A stretch of 45,037 nt of DNA. Source: an uncultured Verrucomicrobiae bacterium. GTDB taxonomy: Bacteria; Verrucomicrobiota; Verrucomicrobiia; Limisphaerales; AAA164-E04. The position numbers and the translations under genes were made by a program. The notes below the pieces were generated by a model. That model saw only the letters and a program-made list of their open reading frames with translations. It was not told the DNA's origin and searched no databases. The stretch is from contig CALSPN010000035.1 of the NCBI GenBank assembly GCA_943788245.1, positions 1-45,037 on the forward strand, read 5' to 3'. Each line of letters starts with the position of its first letter. Within the stretch, counting starts at the first letter, position 1. Positions 18,234 to 26,807 of this stretch are shown in pieces.

Positions 18234-19646
18234 TCAACCCAATGACAAATCTTCTCTGGGATAATTCACCTTGGAGGGTTTCAGCGGTCGAGCCAGATGA
18301 AGGGCCAGCATCAGTGGTCCCACTCTGCCAATGAACATCAATGCCATCACCACCACCTTACCTGCGGTCGTGAGGTGTGGGGTCACGTTCAAGCTCAATC
18401 CCACTGTACTGAACGCACTCACCACTTCAAAGATCAGCGAGAGCCAACGTTGATCTGCTGGCAAATGCGGGTTCGATCCCTCCGTGATCATCAGAGCCCC
18501 CACCCCCACCACGATCATCATGCCGGCCAGAAAACTGATCATCACGGCAATTTGAACGAATTTAGGTTCGATCTTTCGACCCCAGAGTTGAATTGATTCA
18601 CGTCTTTGCAATGCCGACCATGCCGTCAACAGAATCACAGCGAAAGTCACCGTCTTGATCCCGCCGGCCATCGAACCGGGACATCCCCCGATATACATCC
18701 AGACCAGACTTCCAAGGATGGTGTCCGGATTCATCTGCCCCAAATCCACCACACTGAATCCTGCCGTACGAAGCATCACGGAATGCACCAGGGCCAGAGA
18801 CACCCGTTGCCCCGTCGGTAGGCCTTGAAGGGTATGATTCCGCTCGAAGACCAGGATTGCTGCCGTTCCAAGCACAAGCAACACGACAGTACTCCAAAGG
18901 CACAAACGGGTCTGGATGGTCCACCTGGATTGGGTATGTTTAGAATGGTGTTTCCTGATGCGATTTCGCAATTGGATCAATGAGATCAAACCAATGCCAC
19001 CACCGATCACCAGGAAATTAATCACCAACAAGGCCGAACCATGATCACGCCAGACAGAAATACCTTCAGGAAAACTGGAAAATCCCGCGTTGCAAAAAGC
19101 ACTCACGGCATGAAACAGACTATGCCCCATACGCGCGCCCAAACCTCCATCAACACCCCCCTGCCCTATCGGAGGCCCAAGAAGAAACAGCAAGACCGCA
19201 CCCACCAGTTCAAAAATCACAATGAAAAAACAGGCATATCCAAAGACTTGTTTTGGGCGCATGGATTTCACCTTGCCGATGGTATTGTCAATCGTCTTTT
19301 CTTCGGAAAGACTCGGTCGATCTCCCCCAAACATCGTGATCAACAAGCCAGCCGTAAAAATCCCCAGCCCACCGACTTGAATCAACACGGCAACGACCCC
19401 CAATCCAAAAGGATGATAAGCCTCAGCAATGTTGAAGGTGGATAAACCCGTCACACAAGTTGCGGAAACCGCCACAAACAGCGTATCCAGCAATGAAGGC
19501 GCCATTCCAGGCCCCGCCTGAAGAAATGGCATGCTCAACAACAAAGCCCCAATCAATATCACACCCCCGAATCCCACCGGCACCATCCACAATCGTGGGC
19601 CCAAAGGCGGCAACTCTTTCCTTAATTTACTCTCATTGGGTAGCAT
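18234..19646 (-). CDS. ktrB: KtrB/TrkH-type potassium channel subunit
   Basis: Membrane pore subunit for K+ (or Na+-coupled K+) uptake, 470 aa with about ten hydrophobic helices. The four selectivity-filter segments of the superfamily are visible: CVTGLS, CNAGFS, RTAGFS and STVGLS. The flexible gate region (IGGCPGSMAGGIKTVTF) is also present. The start ATG at 19646-19644 follows GGAGG by three bases, and both lie inside the last codons of the integron-integrase relic, so the ribosome-binding site is supplied by that relic. Partner ktrA follows. The frame is intact. Confidence 0.93.
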   Translation of the reverse strand: MLPNESKLRKELPPLGPRLWMVPVGFGGVILIGALLLSMPFLQAGPGMAPSLLDTLFVAVSATCVTGLSTFNIAEAYHPFGLGVVAVLIQVGGLGIFTAGLLITMFGGDRPSLSEEKTIDNTIGKVKSMRPKQVFGYACFFIVIFELVGAVLLFLLGPPIGQGGVDGGLGARMGHSLFHAVSAFCNAGFSSFPEGISVWRDHGSALLVINFLVIGGGIGLISLIQLRNRIRKHHSKHTQSRWTIQTRLCLWSTVVLLVLGTAAILVFERNHTLQGLPTGQRVSLALVHSVMLRTAGFSVVDLGQMNPDTILGSLVWMYIGGCPGSMAGGIKTVTFAVILLTAWSALQRRESIQLWGRKIEPKFVQIAVMISFLAGMMIVVGVGALMITEGSNPHLPADQRWLSLIFEVVSAFSTVGLSLNVTPHLTTAGKVVVMALMFIGRVGPLMLALHLARPLKPSKVNYPREDLSLG

Positions 19647-20315
19647 GATCCTCCATGATTCGATCCAGCGGACTCGTCGGGCGTTTCAGATCGCGACGCA
19701 TCGCGTGGGTATGGATCTCGGTCGTTTTCACATCCGGATGTCTCATGAGTTCCTGAAGGGTGCGCATATTGATACCGCGTCCAGCATATGGGTGGCAAAT
19801 GAATGACGCAGCGTGTGTGTGCCGACCCGTTTCGAAATAGCGGCAACTTGAGAGGAAAACGTACCTACTTTCTGTAATCCATTTTTCATGACATGATACC
19901 TGCACTTTTTCCCCGATATTGAATCAATGGAACGCTTGCGAGCAGGAAAAGATACTGCCATTCGAATGCTTTCCCGGCAATGGGATACTTCCACCCAGGG
20001 CTGACGGCAAATAGACCTTGCCCGAAGTCCACATCCTACACACGAAGCCGTATACACTCCATCAAAGACAATTCAGAACCAAACATCAATTTGGCCATCC
20101 ATTGATGTAGCCTTTCCATGGCTTCCAACAGGCAAGTCTATTAAGCCTCGATCAACATTGTTGCTGATCGCTTACCCTTGGTCGCTTCTTTCGACTTCAT
20201 TCCATGTGCCAGTAATTGATCCAGCACGTGACAATAAAGGGAAAACCAGGGCATTGAGAGCCTGCTTTTGAGTTGAAATCACTACTTCATGACCACTCGG
20301 CAAATGCTAAAAAAC
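19633..20315 (-). pseudogene. intI: Decayed integron integrase (IntI)
   Basis: Remnant of an integron-type tyrosine recombinase reading leftward through several frames. In order from its 5' side: STQKQALNALVF (about 20280-20245; IntI STQNQAL block), HQWMAKLMFGSELSLMECI (IntI MAKLLYGSGLRLMEC block), RLRV-stop-DVDFGQG with TAG at 20038-20036, the IntI-specific patch AFEWQYLFPARKRS followed by RYHVMKNGLQK, the box II motif HTLRHSFATHMLDA, then after a -1 shift near 19775 INMRTLQELMRHPDVKTTE and TSPLDRIMED. The catalytic Tyr of the usual IYTH motif is His (codon 19713-19711). Part of the N-terminus and a stretch after DVDFGQG are missing. It cannot be active. The WQY/FPA patch separates IntI from XerC/D. 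Cassettes would be expected to the right. Confidence 0.85.
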
Positions 20316-20435
20316 CTACAGCCAGTCGCATCGCGTTGAGTTGACGCGCCCTTGAGAATCGATCATGGTGATTCCTTGAGTCCCGCGGATAAGCCGCAGG
20401 TTGATCAGTTCAACGTTCGCTTCAAGAAAACGCAT

Positions 20436-21620
20436 ATGCCCAACACTTCTCAGGCTATAGCCCTTGCTTTTGCGATCCTCATTTGGCCAATGTCGTCCTG
20501 GGCCGACGACTCGACCCCGTTTCCGCTCTGGAAGCCAGGGGTGCCGTTGTTAGCGGCTGAGGATTTGCCCGAACTCGGTGACGTTGATTTCCATGTCATC
20601 AAGAAATGGGATAAGAAGTCTGACGGATACACCTTCCTACACGGTACTGGACTCACCCATCATCGTGGTAAACTCTACGCATCGTTTGGTCACAACAAGG
20701 GCTCCGAGAACACGGTCACAGAGGAAGCGCAATATCGAGTCAGTGAGGATGAGGGCAAGACATGGGGCCCTCTCGAAGTGTTGGATGCTGGAGAAGAGAC
20801 GGATCTCGCTGTTAGCCACGGGGTATTCCTATCGCACGAAGGTGCCCTTTGGGCGTTCCACGGCTCCTATCATGGCAAGATGACGCGCGTTCACACGCGA
20901 GCCTACCGCCTCGATGAGAAGACAGGCAAGTGGAAGAAACACGGAGTTGTCGTAGGAGATGGCTTCTGGCCAATGAACCAACCAATGAGGATGAGCGATG
21001 GGAACTGGATCATGCCCGGGTTTGTCGCGGGGCCCTACTCGAGCAAGGGTGTCTTCCCCCCCGCAGTGGCGATCAGCCATGGCAACGACCTCACGAAGTG
21101 GGATCTCGTGACGATCCCCGTTGCAAAGACAGTCAAGCGCATGTGGGGAGAATCGGCAATCTTCGTGGACGGGAAGACAATTTACAACATCGCTCGTTAC
21201 GGCGGCAACGCGGTGGCACTGGTCGCGAAGAGTAAGGACTATGGTCGCAGGTGGTCCCCGTCATCACCAAGCAACCTAACGATGACGACCTCAAAGCCCG
21301 CCGCCGGCATCCTCAGTACAGGTCAGCGTTACCTCGTTTGCACCACCGCAAAAGGCATCGGTGGCAGACGAACACCGCTTACGATTGCACTATCGAAACC
21401 GAACGAAAACTGCTTCAGTAAGGTCTTCGTCATTCGTCGATCTCGCCAAGATGGGAAACCTGGCGAATCTGCCGACAGCCTGAGCCTGTCGTATCCCATC
21501 GCCCTGGAGCACAATGGCAAGCTCTACGTAGGCTATTCGAACAACGGCGGTCGCCGCGGAAACCTGAACAGTGCGGAGCTTGCCGTCATCCCGATTGAGT
21601 CCCTAACGGCTGCCGAATAG
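20436..21620 (+). CDS. Secreted sialidase-family (BNR/Asp-box) protein
   Basis: Exported six-bladed-propeller protein of the sialidase superfamily, 394 aa from ATG 20436. This start places a signal peptide (AIALAFAILIWPMSSWA) at the very N-terminus and was preferred over a start 28 codons upstream. Asp-box motifs are present: SEDEGKTWGP and SKDYGRRWSP. Many PVC proteins of this type are labelled exo-alpha-sialidase without proven activity; a glycan target is likely but sialic acid is not assured. It is the first gene to the right of the integron-integrase relic and points away from it. A 7-bp pair (GTTCGCT 15 bp before the start, AGCGAAC 6 bp after the stop) recalls cassette boundaries. Confidence 0.82.
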   Translation: MPNTSQAIALAFAILIWPMSSWADDSTPFPLWKPGVPLLAAEDLPELGDVDFHVIKKWDKKSDGYTFLHGTGLTHHRGKLYASFGHNKGSENTVTEEAQYRVSEDEGKTWGPLEVLDAGEETDLAVSHGVFLSHEGALWAFHGSYHGKMTRVHTRAYRLDEKTGKWKKHGVVVGDGFWPMNQPMRMSDGNWIMPGFVAGPYSSKGVFPPAVAISHGNDLTKWDLVTIPVAKTVKRMWGESAIFVDGKTIYNIARYGGNAVALVAKSKDYGRRWSPSSPSNLTMTTSKPAAGILSTGQRYLVCTTAKGIGGRRTPLTIALSKPNENCFSKVFVIRRSRQDGKPGESADSLSLSYPIALEHNGKLYVGYSNNGGRRGNLNSAELAVIPIESLTAAE

Positions 21621-21803
21621 ACTCAAAGCGAACATGACGGTGGTGAAAACCGGCTACCCGTCCCGAGTCGGAATGATTGACCGAAATTTCAATCCCAGTC
21701 TTGCATTGAAGGCACGCTCCCTGTAAGTCGTGGATCATCCAGGACGTCTCTTCCCAGCGAAATGGGATAGAATCCATTAACGGTAGTTACAATGACAAGT
21801 GTT

Positions 21804-23169
21804 ATGAAAGTTAAATCAATCGTTACCCCCCTTTCTCGCCGCTGTTGCGCTGAGTACGTTTTCAGGCAATGCGGATGGCCCGGGCACACCATTGACCTAT
21901 CGGCATTTCGACGTCGAGGAAACGGATGACCGTGTGCTCAGGATGACGCCGGTTCCCGAGCCCACTGCACCGCGTTGGGCTCGCGATGTGTCTCAGGAAA
22001 ACTTCGATTGGACGGCGCAGTCTGGCGACAAACCGTTCTTCGCCCGGCCGATTCCATTTGTGTTGGCGCCGGTCGATGAGGGGGAACCGTTCGGGAAGCA
22101 CAATCATCAACCCTCGATCACCTGGCTGCCAAACGGTGACCTGCTGGCGATCTGGTATTCCACGGGCAGAGAACAGGGAACCGAACTGACCGTTCTCGCA
22201 AGCCGACTGCGGCCAGGGGCAGATGCGTGGGATGCGTCCAGCGAGTTCTTCAAGGCGCCGAATCGGAACATGCATGGGTCCAGCATTTTCCACGATGGGG
22301 AAGATACCATTTACCACTTCAACGGCATGGCTCCCAATGGCGGCCAGGGTTGGGCGAAACTCGCGTTGCTGATACGCACCAGTCTGGACAACGGCGTGAC
22401 ATGGACGCCGCCGCAAGCCGTTGACGCGAGACTGATTGGTCGTCACCAGGTGATCTCCGGCACGCTGCTGACCAATGATGGAGCACTAATCCAGAACTGC
22501 GATGCGGTCCCCGGCGGAAACGGTGGGACGGCGCTGCACATCAGCCGCGATGGTGGCAGAACGTGGACTGATCCGGGCGAAGGCAAAACAAAGCCAAAGT
22601 TCACCCAAGGCGCAACAGGTGAGGGAACCATCGCTGGGATACATGCCAAGGTGATTGAGTTAAAAGATGGTCGACTGCTGGCATTGGGTCGCGGCGACTC
22701 CATCAATGGGCACATGCCAATGAGCCTTTCTGCCGACCTGGGGAAAACCTGGACCTACAAGGCCTCTCCGTTTCCGCCGATCGGAGGAGGCCAGCGACTT
22801 GTTTTGAGGCGCCTTCAGGAAGGCGCGTTGCTGTTGGTATCCTTCACTTCCGGCAATCGCGCTAAGCCTGAGTCCGTCAACATGACCTTCACGGATAAGA
22901 GTGGCGAAGAACTCACCGGGCACGGTATGTTCGCCGCCGTCTCATTTGACGAAGGTGAAACCTGGCCCGTACGCAAACTACTCACACCAGGTGCAGGTGA
23001 TTGGAACGGCGGAGCCTGGACCCAGGAATTCACAGCCACCCCGACGCGCGCCGAACACGCCGGTTACCTTGCCGCCACGCAAACTCCAGACAGCGTCATC
23101 CATCTGATCAGCAGCCGGCTGCATTATCGCTTCAATCTACCGTGGCTGAGGGAGGGCGTTTCCGACTGA
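21804..23169 (+). CDS. Secreted sialidase-family (BNR/Asp-box) protein, frameshift in signal peptide
   Basis: Second sialidase-superfamily protein, about 454 aa after correction. Asp-boxes: SLDNGVTW, SRDGGRTW, SADLGKTW and SFDEGETW; the N-terminal catalytic-like region has FGKHNHQPSITWLPNGD. The mature part is continuous from about 21892 to the stop. Upstream, ATG 21804 opens MKVKSIVTP, and removing one C from the C6 run at 21826-21831 joins it to a proper signal peptide (FLAAVALSTFSGNADG). As written, translation from 21804 runs out of frame, so either the extra C is an error or export is lost. It follows the first sialidase by 183 bp; the two are paralogues only at superfamily level. Confidence 0.82.
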
Positions 23170-23292
23170 GATGCGAAGCCGTCCAAGGAGGCATGACAAT
23201 TCAACCATCAGCCTTGCTATCGGAGCGTTCGCTCAGACATTGTGAAAACAGACGTGACCTTGGGACAGAAAAAAAATTATTTCTATCAATGA

Positions 23293-24033
23293 ATGAGAAT
23301 TAAATTTGCAGTCTGCATCACTTTGCTGCTCTCCCTCTCTACGGGTGTCGCACTGAGTACGGAACCAGTGTTTGTAAGCCTGTTCGACGGTAAGAGCTTT
23401 ACCGGTTGGAAGCACAGCGGCAACTGGATCATTGAAGACGGTGCCTTCTACCGCAAGGCAAGCGGCGGATCACTGACCTATACTGAGGCACTTGTCCCGG
23501 ATGACTTCGAACTGCGTTTTGAATGGAAGGTATCGAAAGGCTGCAACTCCGGCATCTATTACCGACCGAGACAATACGAATATCAAATACTCGACAACCA
23601 AAACAGTCCCTACGGCGAGAATCCTCGTCAATCTGCAGGTTCTCTTTTCTTTTGCATGGCACCTTCAAAGGACGCGACCAAGCCCTTCGGTGAATGGAAC
23701 ACTGGAAGGGTAAAATGCAAAGGCACGATCATCGAACACTGGGTCAACGGCGAGCGCGTTCTTTCGTTTGACTACAGGGATCCGAAATGGAATCAACAGG
23801 TTGATTTGCTGAAAATTCGTGGCGCCGATCTTGATGCTCGAGGGGGCAAACTTTGGCTTCAGGATCACGGACAAGAGGTGTGGTTTCGTAAACTCAGGTG
23901 GCGGATAATACCAGAAAGCGAAACAATAAATGTGCATCGTGATTTTATCCCCATGGCCGTAACTGGAGAGGCACTTGAGAAAGAAAATGATCGAGTGGAA
24001 CGAATGCTGAAAGCACAGGATCAAAAACCATGA
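23293..24033 (+). CDS. DUF1080 (3-keto-disaccharide hydrolase-like) secreted protein
   Basis: A 246-aa exported concanavalin-like beta-sandwich of the DUF1080 family, members of which hydrolyse 3-keto-glycosides. It has a signal peptide (FAVCITLLLSLSTGVALS), then the family opening SLFDGKSFTGWKHSGNWIIE, the central GCNSGIYYRP and YEYQILDNQN, and the closing DHGQEVWFRKLRWR. The C-terminal 30 residues beyond the fold are charged and extended. The stop overlaps the start of the next lipoprotein gene (ATGA), so the two are coupled. 3-Keto-sugar chemistry would fit with a Gfo/Idh oxidoreductase, but the one at 146-1462 is far away. Confidence 0.9.
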   Translation: MRIKFAVCITLLLSLSTGVALSTEPVFVSLFDGKSFTGWKHSGNWIIEDGAFYRKASGGSLTYTEALVPDDFELRFEWKVSKGCNSGIYYRPRQYEYQILDNQNSPYGENPRQSAGSLFFCMAPSKDATKPFGEWNTGRVKCKGTIIEHWVNGERVLSFDYRDPKWNQQVDLLKIRGADLDARGGKLWLQDHGQEVWFRKLRWRIIPESETINVHRDFIPMAVTGEALEKENDRVERMLKAQDQKP

Positions 24034-24491
24034 AAACCCGATTGGTGTTCATATTCGTCATATCATTCTGCTTGTCTGGCTGCGATAACAGTCCGTATGT
24101 GCACACATTTGGAGAGACCTCTGCAGAGCGCGTCGCGGTAATGTCTGACATTATCAAAAAGAGGACCTCTCTTCCTGGTTCGATATTGGACGCAGAGTGT
24201 ATTGAGGAGCAGTATGGAGATGGTCGGTTTGGGCCATCTGATTTCGCATTCTTTGCCAAACTCGTTGTAGAGAAAGCTGACTTCGCTGCATGGAAATCAA
24301 GCGCGGGAAAGAGGATTTCGAACTGGGACTATAAGTCTCCTAAAAAAGCTAGCCTCTCATGGTGGTCTACAAAAGAGCAAACAGACCAGTTGGAGATGTA
24401 TTCGCCCAAGCCTATGTTTAGTCGAAGCAATGGCTGGGTAGGTTTCGCCGCCGATGGCCAAACCATCTACATACTTACATTCACGATGTAG
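24030..24491 (+). CDS. Small lipoprotein, unknown function
   Basis: A 153-aa lipoprotein with signal and lipobox FCLSGC (Cys18). The mature part (FGPSDFAFFAKLVVEK, SWWSTKEQTDQLEMY, GWVGFAADGQTIYILTF) is a compact alpha/beta domain I cannot assign. It starts within the DUF1080 stop codon (ATGA overlap), so it is translated from the same message. It is followed 17 bp later by a RAYT-like remnant. Confidence 0.75.
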   Translation: MKTRLVFIFVISFCLSGCDNSPYVHTFGETSAERVAVMSDIIKKRTSLPGSILDAECIEEQYGDGRFGPSDFAFFAKLVVEKADFAAWKSSAGKRISNWDYKSPKKASLSWWSTKEQTDQLEMYSPKPMFSRSNGWVGFAADGQTIYILTFTM

Positions 24492-24507
24492 ACAAGGTAA
24501 CCATTCA

Positions 24508-24990
24508 ATGCGAGAAGAAAGAAAGCGATACCGTGAAATACTCAAAGATCAGGTTAGCAGAGGTGTCATGGAAACATCCTTTGAACATTTCAAGGAACGG
24601 GTTGCTCTTGGATCAACTGAATTTGTTGAACGCCTAAAGACGCATCTTAACAAGGCTGACAATCGGGAACTGGAAGGCAGGCATCGTTTCATCGATTATC
24701 AGCAAGTCGTCGCAACAGTAGAAACTGCAAAAGAAGAACCGCGATCTGAATGGCTGGATCATCAGGGTAACAGGGCAAAGTGGATAGTGCTATGGTTAGG
24801 CGACCCTTACAGCGGCTTGACGCAAAAAGAACTGGGGCTAAGGATGGGAAACAAAGATTACGCAAGTGTCAGTACAGGAATCAGCCGCTTCGGACAAAAG
24901 CAAAAAGAAGAGCGAACATTGCGTGAGTTATTGAAGAAATGTCTCAATATATTGAATGTTAAGACTCGACCCCAAAATTGGCTGAAATAG
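24508..24990 (+). pseudogene. C-terminal half of a REP-associated tyrosine transposase (RAYT), Y1 domain missing
   Basis: A 160-aa open frame that resembles only the C-terminal region of RAYT (IS200-like, TnpA_REP) transposases: YREILKDQV, then VALGSTEFVERLKTHL, then a helix-turn-helix-like block LTQKELGLRMG with DYASVSTGISRFG, ending LNVKT where relatives often end LNV(E/K). The catalytic HUH/Tyr domain that should precede it is absent; a lipoprotein gene lies there instead. ATG 24508 follows AAGGT, so the fragment might still be translated as a DNA-binding protein. It is either a truncation or a domesticated domain. Recognition is from memory of the family. Confidence 0.6.
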
Positions 24991-25010
24991 CGACCATCAC
25001 AATACCAATC

Positions 25011-26093
25011 ATGAATACAATACGCTCGCTCTACTTACTTTTGGTTATGACGACCCTCTTTAACTCCCATCGTTTATCGGCAGAAGTTCAATTTAATGTT
25101 ATTTTCGAACCGGGAAGCAAATGGTACACACAAACTTATTCCGATGATGCTCGAGCGGCTATGGAATCCTATTTTGTGGATTTAGGTAAGTTATTTACTT
25201 CTACAGCCACCGTTAAGGTCACAGTGACGGATAATGAAACTTCGGCGTATGCCTCAACAGATTCTAGTTGGTATGACTATGTCACTCTTGATGGCTTGGC
25301 TGGTGAATACTATGCACCGGCGGCATGGATCATTATCAATAGAGCCGTTGACAATAACGGCTCAGCTTCTGATGTGACGGTCAACTGGAATATGGATGTC
25401 GATGCTCTGTACAACGGCGATCCTAACTGGATGATAGGAAACTTTCGAGGACTCGGACGTCATGAGATGCATCACGCTTTCGGAGAGATTTCCTTTTTTT
25501 CACACAGCGAAAGCTCGGATCCACGCGGAGGGGAAAGAACCGCGACGGTTGCGTCAACAATGATTTTTGACAAGAATAATCATTCGATTCTGGATACCTA
25601 CAATAGTGTAACAAAGAGATTTCGCATATCTGATTATGTCTTGAATGCAGAATGGAGTAGTAGCAACTCGGGTCTATACTTCGCTGGTCTTGATGCCTCT
25701 GGGGATAGGGTTCCAATGCCATTGAAGAGTTATTCGACAAGCATCGATTATAGTCATTACAACGGGATAGCATACGTTAACGACCATCCAACTTGGTCTA
25801 CATATGAAGAGCCAGACTACAATTTCCTTCGAGCAATGGGATATTCTCTAACGATTGACAGGACTGAGTATGTTCCAATAACCAGTATTGAAGTAACACC
25901 AGAAATTGTGACTTTAAGATTCGATTCATTGGTTGGAGCTATATATTCAATGGAGACATCTATGGATTTAATGGATTGGGATGTATCGACTGAAGAAATC
26001 ACAGGAACGGGCTCACAAGTTCTTCATGAGGTCACGAGGAGTGTCCCGCTCAAGCCGAAGATGTTCTATCGTATCCAACTGATAAATCCTTAA
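25011..26093 (+). CDS. Secreted zincin-like putative metalloprotease (HEMHH)
   Basis: A 360-aa exported protein with signal peptide SLYLLLVMTTLFNSHRLSA. GRHEMHHAFGE carries an HExxH zinc-protease motif (His151, Glu152, His155). The third ligand is not obvious; candidates follow in SFFSHSESSD or the Asp-rich stretch after it. The last 70 residues (IEVTPEIVTLRF, SMETSMDLMDWDV, FYRIQL) form the beta-domain with a 'S-x-DL-x-W ... FYR' pattern seen at the C-termini of many Verrucomicrobial surface proteins. The gene is AT-rich compared with the sialidases. An attC recombination site begins 27 bp after its stop, so it sits like the payload of an integron cassette. Confidence 0.65.
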   Translation: MNTIRSLYLLLVMTTLFNSHRLSAEVQFNVIFEPGSKWYTQTYSDDARAAMESYFVDLGKLFTSTATVKVTVTDNETSAYASTDSSWYDYVTLDGLAGEYYAPAAWIIINRAVDNNGSASDVTVNWNMDVDALYNGDPNWMIGNFRGLGRHEMHHAFGEISFFSHSESSDPRGGERTATVASTMIFDKNNHSILDTYNSVTKRFRISDYVLNAEWSSSNSGLYFAGLDASGDRVPMPLKSYSTSIDYSHYNGIAYVNDHPTWSTYEEPDYNFLRAMGYSLTIDRTEYVPITSIEVTPEIVTLRFDSLVGAIYSMETSMDLMDWDVSTEEITGTGSQVLHEVTRSVPLKPKMFYRIQLINP

Positions 26094-26120
26094 CTCCTTC
26101 GCTAGATTAAAAACCAGCTT

Positions 26121-26180
26121 GCCGAACAAAGCGGTGCAGGTAATTTCGCTGCGCTCCATGCCTGGCCTTTGACGTTCGGT
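26121..26180 (+). other. attC site (integron cassette recombination site)
   Basis: A 60-bp imperfect palindrome with attC architecture. R'' GCCGAAC (26121-26127), 5-nt spacer, L'' GGTGCAGG (26133-26140), 20-nt centre, L' CCTGGCC (26161-26167), 6-nt spacer, R' GTTCGGT (26174-26180). L'' pairs with L' leaving one unpaired G in L'', the extrahelical base expected for IntI recognition; R'' pairs with R' with one G.T. The core boxes differ from the RYYYAAC/GTTRRRY consensus only at the fourth position. It begins 27 bp downstream of the zincin stop, as in a cassette. Confidence 0.75.
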
Positions 26181-26186
26181 TAAGAA

Positions 26187-26384
26187 ATGCAAAGACGAGT
26201 CCACCAATACCTCATTGGTTTGCCACTCCTCATGATCGTGCCCGTTGCGTTTCCAGAAATCTTGATTGCCGTGAAAGCAGGCGAATCAGGCTTCTCGCGA
26301 TCATGTTATGTGTTGTATCGATTATTCTCGACTGATGCGGAGGGAAGCTCTTCTTTCACCTCTACGTGGGTTTCCTGCCACTGA
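26187..26384 (+). pseudogene. Possible decayed small membrane protein gene
   Basis: A 65-codon frame starts 6 bp after the attC R' box (YLIGLPLLMIVPVAFPEILIAV is hydrophobic; quoted here only to residues 8-27 in part). Near 26340 a change of frame opens LYVGFLPLMYAFGF, ending at about 26418, which could be the original C-terminus of a roughly 77-aa membrane protein. No family is recognised and the repair would need -1 or +2, so this is a weak call. Confidence 0.3.
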
Positions 26385-26505
26385 TGTATGCGTTCGGTTT
26401 CTCCTCAACCAAAACCTAAAAGCTGAACAAAACGTAGCTTTATGGTCAAAATTCAATCACGTATTGTAGTCGCCTGCATCATGCTTTCGCAATGGGTTGC
26501 ATGTG

Positions 26506-26794
26506 ATGAAGGTAAAAACTCTCAAACGCACAGGCTGGACTCTCATACTCGCCGGATTGATCGGACCAGGCATCGCAGCGACCGACATCTAATATCATCA
26601 ATAAGACGAGGACCATTGATTCGCCAACCGTTCTCGCAAAGTCTATCAGCAATACGCTGGGATCCGCCACCTTGGGTGCTCTGCTGACTCTGGTCGGGTT
26701 GATCTTAGCGCTGATTGACTGGTGGGGCGGACGGTATTGGGCTCGGGCTTGGATTTCCTCGCTGAGAAACTCCTCAAGCCGGCAAACGAATGAC
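26506..26794 (+). pseudogene. Small two-helix membrane protein, one frameshift
   Basis: Frame one reads MKVKTLKRTGWTLILAGLIG (26506-26565) and stops at TAA 26590-26592. Removing one base there continues as NIINKTRTIDSPTVLAKS and then the second hydrophobic segment LGALLTLVGLILALIDWW, ending LLKPANE at 26794. The 95-aa product, with two TM helices and a short conserved-looking middle, resembles truncated MotA/TolQ-type proteins common in PVC genomes, but that is only a resemblance. The surplus base is a T between ATC and AAT. Confidence 0.5.
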
Positions 26795-26807
26795 AGAACA
26801 AGCTAGT

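Noticed and set aside
26394..26400. GTTCGGT repeat of the attC R' box
   Set aside because: Lies inside a plausible hydrophobic coding stretch and has no paired R'' upstream at attC distance.
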